From NCBI GenBank assembly GCA_002633025.1, contig NMRB01000058.1, positions 1 through 64,000 on the forward strand: a stretch of 64,000 nucleotides of DNA, written 5' to 3'. The notes beneath the pieces are model-generated. The model was not told the DNA's origin. It searched no databases and saw only the letters and a list, made by a program, of their open reading frames with translations. Of this stretch, positions 31,401 to 43,400 are shown in pieces. Made by a program: the position numbers and the translations under genes. Origin of the DNA: Notospermus geniculatus. Its lineage: Eukaryota; Nemertea; Pilidiophora; Heteronemertea; Lineidae. Numbering within the stretch: position 1 is the stretch's first letter; the number at the start of each line of letters is the position of its first letter.

Positions 31401-34400
31401 TTCAAGTTGACCTTGGCGCTGTTTGTCTTCTGCTATGAGTTGGGCAAGCTGCTCGTCTTTCTGATGCAGAGCATGCATCATTTCTGATACGTAGGATTCC
31501 TTCTCTTGGTTTGTTTTTGCACTCTCATCTTCCTTCATCTGTAACGCTGAGTACAGTCGCTGTGTTTCAGCTGTCGACATCTCAAGCTGAGTCCGAAGAT
31601 TATCAGACAGTGCACTCAACTCTTCCAGCCTCTGACTCGTTGCCCTAATCTTCTCCTCACGAGCGACACCAGACTCTTGGGCTTCACTCAGCTGCTGTTT
31701 GTAGTACTCCACATTCGCATTCGCCAACTCAAGCTGGCCTTGACGCTGTTTTTCTTCAGCCAACAACTTGGAAAGTTCCTCATCTTTGATTCTCAAAGCA
31801 TTCATCATCTCCGACACGTACGAATCCTTCTCCTGAGACATCTGTAACTTCTCATCCTCTTTCGACTGAAGTGCCATGTGCATTCGCTGAGACTCACTGG
31901 CAGCCATTTCAAGCTGTTCACGCAAGTTTTGAGACAGTGCTTGCAGTTCTTCTAACCTTGTATCTCGTTCCTTCAGACCTGATTCTAGTTCCTTATGAGA
32001 CGATTGTAGTGCCTCCAACTCAGATTCAACAGCAGCTCTCTCACCAACTTTTTTCTGTACGTCTTCCTGCAGCTGAGACAACCGTCTTTCTAAATCTTTT
32101 ATCTTGTTCTCCCTCTCCTTGGCTTCTTTACCATACAGCTCACCCTGATCCCGCAGTCTTTTGATCTCAACCTCTAACCCTGACACCCTCTCAGTCTTCT
32201 CTTGTACCAACAGTCCAAGCTCGTCAGCGCTACTTCTTAGTTTTGCAACAATGCCATCTTTATCTTCTGTCTCAACCAGAAGAGCAGCCATTTTCTCTTC
32301 CTTCACAGCCAATGACTGCATCAAGTTATCCTCCCGCTCTCGGTATGATTCAACAACCTTCTGTAACTTCTCAAACTCTTCAGCATGGATCTGGAACTGT
32401 CTGTTGAGCTCCTGAATCTTATCTGTCTGTGTATCAACCTCCGATTCCTTCGCTTTCAGCTTTTCTTCATTCTCCTTTTCACGTTCAAAAACATCGGCCA
32501 ACTCTATCTGAGATTTATCAAGTTCGGAAGCATAGCTATTCAACTGTTCAGATATGTCCTCAAGGTTTTCAGTCAGAACACTAATCTTCATATCCTTTTC
32601 TTCACAGGCTATTTTCAGACCAGATTCAGAGTCCTTGACCTCTAAGATCTGCTTCTGAAGGTCACTGATTTCCTTCTTACAGTGTGTGAGATGTTTCTCC
32701 GATTCTCTCAGATCAGCATTCAACTTTTGTAACTCTTCATCCTTCTCTTTCACAGCACCCATGATATCCGACTCAGTCTGACTAGCGAGTTCAATCTGAT
32801 TTTGCAATGCAGTGGCGACATCTTCAGACTGTTGGAGTTTCTCCTGAATCTCCTCGCACTTGGTGGTCAATCCTTCATTATCTTTTTTCTGGTTGACAAT
32901 GTCAGAAGACAAGTTAGAAACTTGTTCCTGGAGGGTAGCCTTCATGGCCGAGAGCTCTTCAATCCTTTGTGACTTCTCCTCCGACTGTGTAGCAAGTTGC
33001 TTGAGGGCATCAGTAAGTTGAGACTTTTCTTTCTGCAGTTGAGAAACATTCTCAACACTGACCTCATGTTTCTCCTGAAGGTCTCGAATGAAATCCTTCA
33101 GTGACTTCAACTGTTCCGACATGACTGTTATACTTTCCTTCTGCTGGGCTATTTCATTCTCTCGTTCCTCCAACATCTGCTTGGCAGCATCTCTCTCCTG
33201 CTTCAAGTCATCATATTCCAACCTCAATTTCTCAACCTCCTTCAGGTGCTCATCATTCTTTTCCCGAAGTATCTGCTCTGTTCCAACCAATGCCTTAAAA
33301 CGAGATTCTGTATCCTCTAACTTTGCCAGGACCTCATTAACTCGTGCATCCTTCTCTTGAATCGCGTGCATCAGTTCCTCTTCACTACTCCGAGACGTGT
33401 CTAAATCAGCCTGAGCTTGACTCAAATCAGTTTCCAACTTCTCCTTCTCACTGTTCAGTTTCTGAGATGTGTGGCTTATTTCCAGAACAGAATTCTGCAA
33501 GGTTTCCACCTCAGTTTCCAATTCTTCTTTCACTCGATTTGCCTCATGTAGACGTGCATCAAGCACCTGCTGCTCCTCCAGCTTGTCAAGGAGGACCGTC
33601 TGCTTGGCCTGGAGTTCTGCCTTCACATTGTCTAATACTTGTTGAAGTTTACATGCGTCATCTTCCATCACAGACATGCTACTCGCCCTATCCATCAGCT
33701 GCTGGGTCAGTTTTTCAATCTGCTCATTCAAGGCACCAATCTTATCCTCCTTGTCATTCAAACTTGTCTCAGCATCAGAAACCTGGCTACTTAATCTGGA
33801 GACCTGCTCCTCTAACTCGGACATCTTTGACGATCTCTCCAACAGTTGGTTAGTCAACTCTTCACATTGTTTACTTTTAGTTGCCAAGTGGAAATCTCTC
33901 TCACTGCATGCATCAGACCATTCATGTTCACGCTGCTGCAAAGTTCCAATAAATTCGGTAAGTTTTTCAACTTCTTGCTCCTTATTCTTTAGGCTGGCAG
34001 CCAGATGCTCAATTTCCTGAACCCTTGACACAGCTGTGGCTTCAAGGTCACTGTAGTTTTTGTTGGAAGCTTCCAGCTGGTTGTGGAGATTTTCGATTTC
34101 GCCAGCACAAGCGTTTCGCTGCGTCTTGAGTTCCTCCATACTGTCATTCAGTCCCCCGATTACAACATCCTTCTCTGTCACCACTGTTTTAGCATTGTCC
34201 AAATCTTTTTCAAGGTCAGCAACCTTAGTCTCAAGGTCAGCAACCTTAGTCTCAAGGTCAGCTTTCAGAGCCACAAGAGCTTGAACCTGTGATGTGAGGT
34301 CATCTGCACTACCAGACACCTTAGAGAACATCTCCTCCTTCGTGGACAGCAGATGTTTCAGGGAGTCATTCTCTTGCATCATTTCCTCAAGCTCATTCCC

Positions 34401-37400
34401 AAGACTCTGTATCTCCTTGGTTAGTGTTTCATTTTCCTTGGCAGCAGATGTCAACTTCTCTGTAGCAGATGACAACTGCTCAGACACATTTGCCAACTTC
34501 TCTTCCTTCTGTTTCATGACTTCTCTTGCCATGTCCAACTCGCTGTTTGCCAAGTTCACATCGTCTTTCAAACCTTCAATGATCCGTGCATTTTCTTCAA
34601 CAGCTTTAGTTCTACCCTCCAGATTGAGATTCACCTTCTGCAATGCCATTGTCAGATGACTCACCTCATCCTCCTGCGATGAGATTTCTGTGCGAAGATT
34701 TTCCACAACGGTATTCAGAGCACTAGATTGATCACTGAGATTTTGTAACTGAGACTTATAATCAGTAATTGACTGATCTCTATCAGAGAGAGCCTCCCGA
34801 AGTCCACTATTCTCAGCTTCTAATAACTCAATGTCTTTTTCTAGTGAAGACTTCGATGCGGAGTTCTCAGTCAAGTCAGACCTCAAGGAGTCCAACTCAG
34901 AATGAGATTGATCAAGTTTGGAGTTCAGTGTTTCATTCCTCTCGACATACAGTCCAATTTCTTCATTCATCTCCTGCAAATTATCAGTAAGAGACTGTAT
35001 CTTTGCATCCTTCTCGGCAAGTAGGCGCCGCATCTCATCCGACTCTTTCTGCAGCGCATTCAACTCGGTATGAACCTCAACCAAAGCATTGTCACTCTCT
35101 TCCTTCTCCTTCTTCATCTGTTCTTGATACTGATGTTCCTTGTCCTGTGATGATCGCAGAGTCTGAATCAACTCTTCTTGAAGCTTCTCAATCTGTTCTT
35201 TAGCAAGTTTCACCTGCTCCTCCTTTTGCCCTTTCACCGTCTCTGACTCCGTCCGTAAGTTCACCAACGAGGCCTCCTTCTTTTCCAAGCTGGATTCTAA
35301 CTCGGATATCTTCTCCAAATGTTCAGAAATCGTCCTCTGCTGATTTGAAATCTCGTTTTCCATATCAGACATCTGCCCAAGAAGAGACTGGATTTTCGAT
35401 TCAACCTTTTTCCCCTCTGTGCTCTGTCCCTCTTTCAGAATACCAACTTCCTCAACGGACCGATGCAAATCAATTTGCAACTCCTGAACCTGGGTATCCT
35501 TCTCATGCACATTCCAAGCTGGATTCTAACTCGGATATCTTCTCCAAATGTTCAGAAATCGTCCTCTGCTGATTTGAAATCTCGTTTTCCATATCAGACA
35601 TCTGCCCAAGAAGAGACTGGATTTTGGATTCAACCTTTTTCCCCTCTGTGCTCTGTCCCTCTTTCAGAATACCAACTTCCTCAACGGACCGATGCAAATC
35701 AATTTGCAACTCCTGAACCTGGGTATCCTTCTCATGCACAGCATCTTTTAACTTTGCAATATGTTGATTGCACTCGTCAACATTTTCTGACAGTCCACGA
35801 ATATCCAAATCCTTCTTGGCGATCACATGATTCAGATTTTCGACTTCTGCAGACAGTTCTTGAATCGTTCTATTCAACTGGTCCTTTTCAGCTTTGTGCA
35901 TCGTAACAAGGCTGTCATTATCAGATTTGGAATGTTCTAGATCAGTTTTGAGATTTTCTATTGTGGTATTGAGAGTCCTATTTGTGTCCACAAGATTATT
36001 CAGATGGTCTTCACGTTGCTCAATCTGAACTTGCAACTCAGCAAGCGTCGCTTCCCGAGATGCAAACTTGGCACAAAAAGTACTTATTTCAGATTCTCTG
36101 TCCTTCAACTGGGCAGTAATTTCCTTAATTTGTTGGTTTGCAGCGTCATTCTGGTTTTGCAGGTTGTCGAAATCGGAGCTTTTCTTCATAAGATCCTCCT
36201 GTGTTTTGTCGAGGGTCTGCTCCAAGTGACGCCTTGTGGATTCAGTCTTCTCCAGGGCCTGCTGGAGTGTTGAGAGATCATTTTCAAGTTGAGCAGATTT
36301 TTCCTGAAAGGAATGAAGAAATTTCTAAAATCAAGACTTCTTACGGTACATGTCTGAAATCAAGGGTGGAGACTTGAACGATGAAAGAATTTTAACGACT
36401 TGATCTTTTGACCAAATTCAAGCTGATTTACAATCCTTACTTTGAATGGTCTGAGTTGTTCCACTTCCTTGCTTATTATCTCATGTTCCTTTTCAAGGGA
36501 AGATAGATTAGCCTGCAGTTCTGAAATCAACTTCGTAGCTTCCGAGTTCTTGGTTGTTAGGTCAGCCACCTAAAACATGAAATCAAGAATGTTCTAAATT
36601 TGATGTAAGATGGGGGGGGGGGGGGTCAGATGACCGAGGACTCGTATTTTGCCTTCGAAATGAAAGTGACATCCAGTGCTCATCGATGACTGGGAATTTC
36701 AGGGTTTGTGATGAGCATGATGAAGGTGTAGTTTCTTTAGAGCACCCACCATCCTTGATTTCCTCGAATTCAGCCAGCTTCAGTTCTAGGGAGACCTTCT
36801 CATCATCTAGGTAGATCACCTTCTCCTTGTAGTCCTGAACTTCTGATTGGTATCCAGAGACGTTCAGCTCCAGTTCCATTATCTTGGCATTCATGGAAAG
36901 CTGAAAGAGGAGAGGCAGAACAAAATTTAGTTTTCAATTTCTCACTCAGAGAGCAAATTCTCCAACTGTGTCTTTATAAACTGTTTCACAATACTTACAA
37001 TATCAGACTCGGCATTTCTCTTGCTCTCTTCATATTCAACCATTTTCAGCTCCAGAGCAATGCGTTGTTTATGCTCCTGATTCCTGTCTTGTGTTAGCTG
37101 ACTGATAGTGGCCCTGGCTCCTTTCAGCTGTGACTCAAGATCAGCTACAGCCCCTTCTCTCTCTGTCTCCATGTCAGCTTCACTCTGAAGAAGCTCCTGT
37201 AGATTCTGCCCCTCCCGCAGACTTCTTCTTCTCAGCTAACAACTGCTGTTTGAGCTTCTTGATCAAAGCCACATACTTCAACTCAGTTATCTCTTTCTTC
37301 CCAATGTCATTCTCAAGGGCATCTATCTGTTTCACTTTCTCCTCCAACTCAGACTCCAGTCTCTGCACATCCTCACTACATGAATCTTTAGATTCGGCGG

Positions 37401-40400
37401 ACGTCTGAACCACTTCAGTTGTCACTTGCTTCAACTGCATCAGTTCAGCCCTCATCGCAACTAAATCTTCCTCTTTCTCTTGCAACCTCTGTTTCAGTTC
37501 AGCAACAGGCACTTCACCCTCCGCAGTCTCAACAACTGACAACCTACGGATTTCATCCTGAAGGCCCTTGATGGTCTCTTCTCTCTCTGCCAAGAGGCTC
37601 TGCATTTCCTTCATCTGAGATTCTGATTTCTCTATCTCCTGCTTTTTGTCAACATCCTGAGGCTGACTCTCCAAAGCCAAAATCAACTGTTCTTTCAGCA
37701 TCACCACCTGTTCATTCAAAGCCCCAACCTGAAGGACTGAATCTGTCAGAGCTTTATCCTTCGTTTTCACTTCCTCAGTTATGTGCTCAAGTTCTTTCTG
37801 CACTTTTGAAAGCTCTGCAGCAGAGTTTTCAATGGCTGACTGGAGTTCTGCTTTCAGATCAGCTATCGTCTGCTTAAGCTGTTCCCTTTCAGCTCTCTCC
37901 ACATCTGATCTAACAGTCCCGGACTCTAGATCACGAATCTTCTGCTTCATCTTCTTCAACAAGGCAATAAACTTGGCTTTTTCTATTTCTTTCTTCTCTA
38001 CACTCGTCTCTAATTCCTTAACCTGGTCCTCCAGCTCATGAACTCGGTTCTCACTTTCTTGTAACTGAGCCTGAAGCTGCTGTGTCTCATCCATGGAGGT
38101 CTGTAACTGGCCGTCCATCTCTTGCATGTTCTCTGCCAGTGATGCCAACTTTGTCTCCTTCTCCTTTTTCACCAACTCAACAACCTCTTCAGCATTCTTG
38201 AACTTGATCTCCATCTCAGAAAACTTGGCCGTCAACTCATCAAAACTCTGATTAGATCCAAGGCTCGTAGCACTGTCAGAAACCTGGACACTTTCAGGAA
38301 CAATGGACATTTCAGACACTTCAACACTCTCAGGAACAATACTTTCTTCTTGTAGAGATTTGGCTTTCTTGAGTTCCACCAATTCTGAATTGGAATGTTC
38401 TAGATTTGCAGTGACCTCTTTCACCCTCTGTTCTTTCTCCATACACTTGCGTTTCAACACTTCAATGATCTTCTTCGCCTTGTCTAAGTTGGCCTCCAAT
38501 TTCTCCTTCTCTTTTGTGGTATCCATCACCTGTGTATTCAACTGCTGGGCACTATCCATAAGTTCAGCAATGCTTCCACCTCGAATCTGGAATGTGTTCA
38601 TGATGTCTTCTAAGTTCGTATTCGACTGCTGAAGTCGAGCCTGTAAAGCGTAGATCTCATTAGCGTTGTCCTTGACTTGCTTTGACATTGCAAGAAGATT
38701 ATCTTTCAGCATTGCTATCTGGGTGTCCTTATCAGAACAAAGTTCCCTGGCTTCTTCCAATGCCTTTTCACAGGCCTTCAGCTCATCTTGTTTGGTCTCT
38801 AGAGCTAGTGTGTAGGACTTGACATGAGCATCCATTTCATGCAGTATTGCACTGAGTTCAGCTATCTTCTGGTCTTTCACTTTGGAAGCTTCAGGATCAG
38901 AATCTTCCTTTGGTTCCGCACTCTGTCTTGACCTCTCCGAATCTGTCTGGGCTTCCCGAAGCTCAGCCCCTAACTCCTGAATATGACTATTCTTCTCCTC
39001 AATCAGAGCAGAAAGGCCGGCAATTTTATCATGTACCAAGGAATGCAAGTCAATACCAGCCACAGAAAACTCTTCTCCAACCTCTTCCCTAATCTTCTCT
39101 AAATCATTCATATAATGTTGAAGCTGCTCCACAAGCCTCTGGATCTGGACCCCGTAGTGCTGTGCCTGGTTCTGCAGCTCCTGATTCGATGAAGATATCT
39201 CTTCCAACTCGTCATCACGGCTTGACACCAATTGGAGCAAGTCATCTCGTTCCTTTGTAACACTCTCCAACTGAGCAGTCAACTCTTTGACTCTTTCTCC
39301 AAGGTTAGTTGCCTGGAGTTTAAAAGCCTTTGCCTTTTGAGTCAGGAGAGCCAGCTTTCGGTCTTTATCTGTAGAATCCCCGGCTGCACCTTTGGCCGAT
39401 TCCAACTGTTCTTGTAACTGTTCCACAGCCTCTTGCTTCAGCTGCAGTTCTTCACCAATCGTTTCAAGATTCTCAATCAAGGAGGCCAGTTTCATTTCCT
39501 TCTCTTCTAACGTCTGCTCAAGCTTGCTCAGCATGGTGGTCTTCTCCAAAAGATCTCCCTGCAGCATCTGAATCGTCTCGTCCTTCTGTCTCACGGCCGT
39601 AAGGATATCCTTGTTACTCTGACCTTGCAGTTGTAACTCTCCCTGAAGTTTATCCATGAAGGCTGCATTGATGAAAGCCTCCTCGGATATCTTGGCAAAA
39701 CTGCTGCTCAGTCTCTGCAACTCTTCATCCTTCTCTTCCATCTCTTCTACAAGGCCCGTCTCCCGATCTGACGTCTCGGCTAACTCAGCTTTGGTGTCTT
39801 TCAAACTCCTCGCTAAATTCTGGATCTGGTTGTTCAGGAGTTCGATATTGTTCTTCAGCACCAGGATTTTCTCCTCACTAGCCATTCCTGAGTCTTCAGC
39901 GACAGTCAACTGCTGCTTGTAATACTCAACATTTGCATTGGCAAGCTCCAACTGGCCATTGACCTGCTTCAAATCCCCAACCACCTTGGTCAGCTCTTCA
40001 TCCTTCATCCGCAAGGCATGCATCATCTCTGACATATACGACTCCTTCTCCTGGGACGTTTGAGAACCCTCTTCCTCTTTCACATTCAGTGCCGTGTACA
40101 ACCTCTGATTTTCTTGAGCAGACATTTGAAGTTGACTCCTCAGATTCTCAGCAAGGACTCCAAGCTCTTCTAACCTGGCCTCACGCTCCTTCAAGCATTT
40201 CACAGTAGCATCATTGCGGTCTTCAAGGTCATCAATCGTGTGGGATTGAGTCGCTAAATCACCCTGAGCTTCCTTCAAACTGGTCTCTGCCACATTCAGA
40301 GTACCTTGCACAGCTTCCAGCCGGGACTCAAGCTGACCAATTAGTCCTTCTAACTCTGTGATTCTGTTGTCCTTGTCTTTGCCAGCCTTCTCATTCTCTT

Positions 40401-43400
40401 CATGGCTAATCCTTACCTCGGCAAGCTGCTCTCGAAGACTTTCTAACTCTGATGTCCGAATCTCTTTTTCCTCCATCAATGTTCGTTCCCTCTCCTCTGC
40501 TTTTAACAGTTGATTCTTACTCTCATCCAAAACCTGTTGCAAGCTCTGAACCTGCTCATCTAAAACTCCAACATCATTCTTAAGCTGTACAATCTTCTCT
40601 TCCCTCGCCACACCAGATTCCTCTGCGACACTCAACTGCTGCTTATAGTACTCAATATTAGCATCAGCCAATTCAAGTTGACCTTGGCGCTGTTTGTCTT
40701 CTGCTATGAGTTGGGCAAGCTGCTCGTCCTTCTGATGCAGAGCATGCATCATTTCTGATACGTAGGATTCCTTCTCTTGGTTTGTTTTTGCACTCTCATC
40801 TTCCTTCATCTGTAATGCCGAGTACAGTCGCTGTGTTTCAGCTGTCGACATCTCAAGCTGAGTCCGAAGATTATCAGACAGTGCACTCAACTCTTCCAGC
40901 CTCTGACTTGTTGCCCTAATCTTCTCCTCTCGAGCAACACCAGACTCCTGGGCTTCACTCAGCTGCTGTTTGTAGTACTCCACATTTGCATTCGCCAACT
41001 CAAGCTGGCCTTGACGCTGTTTTTCTTCAGCCAACAACTTGGAAAGTTCTTCATCTTTGATTCTCAAAGCATTCATCATCTCCGACACATACGAATCCTT
41101 CTCCTGAGACATCTGTAACTGCTCATCCTCTTTCGACTGAAGTGCCATGTGCATTCGCTGAGACTCACTGGCAGCCATTTCAAGCTGTTCACGCAAGTTT
41201 TGAGACAGTGCTTGCAGTTCTTCTAACCTTTTATCTCGTTCCTTCAGACCTGATTCTAGTTCCTTATGAGAAGATCGTAGTGCCTCCAACTCAGATTCAA
41301 CAGCAGCTCTCTCACCAACTTTTTTCTGTACGTCTTCCTGCAGCTGAGACAACCGTCCTTCTAAATCTTTTATCTTGTTCTCCCTCTCCTTGGCTTCTTT
41401 ACCATACAGCTCACCCTGATCCCGCAGTCTTTTGATCTCAACCTCTAACCCTGACACCCTCTCAGTCTTCTCTTGTACCAACAGTCCAAGCTCGTCAGCG
41501 CTACTTCTTAGTTTTGCAACAATGCCATCTTTATCTTCTGTCTCAACCAGAAGAGCAGCCATTTTCTCTTCCTTCACAGCCAATGACTGCATCAAGTTAT
41601 CCTCCCGCTCTCGGTATGATTCAACAACCTTCTGTAACTTCCCAAACTCTTCAGCATGGATCTGGAACTGTCTGTTGAGCTCCTGAATCTTATCTGTCTG
41701 TGTATCAACCTCCGATTCCTTCGCTTTCAGCTTTTCTTCCTTCTCCTTTTCACGTTCAAAAACATCGGCCAGCTCTATCTGAGATTTATCAAGTTCGGAA
41801 GCATAGCTATTCAACTGTTCAGATATGTCCTCAAGGTTTTCAGTCAGAACACTAATCTTCATATCCTTTTCTTCACAGGCTATTTTCAGACCAGATTCAG
41901 AGTCCTTGACCTGTAAGATCTGCTTCTGAAGGTCATCGATTTCCTTCTTACAGTGTGTGAGATGTTTCTCCGATTCTCTCAGATCAGCGTTCAGCTTCTG
42001 TAACTCTTCATCCTTCTCTTTCACAGCACCCATGATATCCGACTCAGTCTGACCAGCGAGTTCAATCTGATTTTGCAATGCAGTGGCGACATCTTCAGAC
42101 TGTTGGAGTTTCTCCTGAATCTCCTCGCACTTGGTGGTCAATCCTTCATTATCTTTTTTCTGGTTGACAATGTCAGAAGACAAGTTAGAAACTTGTTCCT
42201 GGAGGGTAGCCTTCATGGCAGAGAGCTCTTCAATCCTTTGTGACTTCTCCTCCGACTGTGTAGCAAGTTGCTTGAGGTCATCAGTAAGTTGAGACTTTTC
42301 TTTCTGCAGTTGAGAAACATTCTCAACACTGACCTCATGTTTCTCCTGAAGGTCTCGAATGAAATCCTTCAGTGACTTCAACTGTTCCGACATGACTGTT
42401 ATACTTTCCTTCTGCTGGGCTATTTCATTCTCTCGTTCCTCCAACATCTGCTTGGCAGCATCTCTCTCCTGCTTCAAGTCATCATATTCCAACCTCAATT
42501 TTTCAGCCTCCTTCAGGTGCTCGTCATTCTTTTCCCGAAGCATCTGCTCTGTTCCAACCAATGCCTTAAAACGAGATTCTGTATCCTCTAACTTTGCCAG
42601 GACCTCATTAACTCGTGCATCCTTCTCTTGAATCGCGTGCATCAGTTCCTCTTCACTACTCCGAGACTGGTCTAACTCAGCCTGAGCTTGACTAAAATCA
42701 GTTTCCAACTTCTCCTTCTCACTGTTCAGTTTCTGAGATGTGTGGCTTATTTCCAGAACAGAATTCTGCAAGGTTTCCACCTCAGTCTCCAATTCTTCTT
42801 TCGCTCGCTTCACCTCATGTAGACGTGCCTCAAACACCTGCTGCTCCTCCAGCTTGTCAAGGAGGACCGTCTGTTTGGCCTGGAGTTCTGCCTTCACATT
42901 GTCTAATACTTGTTGAAGTTTACATGCGTCATCTTCCATCACAGACATGCTACTCGCCCTATCCATCAGCTGCTGGGTCAGTTTCTCAATCTGCTCATTT
43001 AAGGCACTAATCTTATCCTCCTTGTCATTCAAACTTGTCTCAGCATCAGAAACCTGGCTACTTAATCTGGAGACCTGCCCCTCTAACTCGGACATCTTTG
43101 ACGATCTCTCCAACAGTTGGTTAGTCAACTCTTCACATTGTTTACTTTTAGTTGCCAAGTGGAAATCTCTCTCACTGCATGCATCAGACCATTCATGTTC
43201 ACGCTGCTGCAAAGTTCCAATCAATTCGGTAAGTTTTTCAACTTCAGTAAGTTTTTCAGCCAGATGCGCAATTTCCTGAACCCTTGACTCAGCTGTGGCT
43301 TCAAGGTCACTGTAGTTTTTGTTGGAAGCTTCCAGCTGGTTGTGGAGATTTTCGATTTCGCCAGCACAAGCGTTTCGCTGCGTCTTGAGTTCCTCCATAC

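Larger units (their letters stand above)
27921..37191. repeat. 9.3-kb tandem block in giantin, left copy
   Basis: Matches 37192-46508 at a constant offset of 9271 bases over most of its length, dropping to 9259 and then 9030 where indels occur. Protein-level differences are only about one per hundred residues. The junction at 37191/37192 is blunt: it joins giant-exon sequence (AGCTCCTGTAG) to sequence next to the exon-9 acceptor, with no N. Confidence 0.9.

Noticed and set aside
36611-36624. G-quadruplex regulatory element
   Set aside because: The G-run is at a suspected assembly seam, is absent from the partner copy and is a simple homopolymer.
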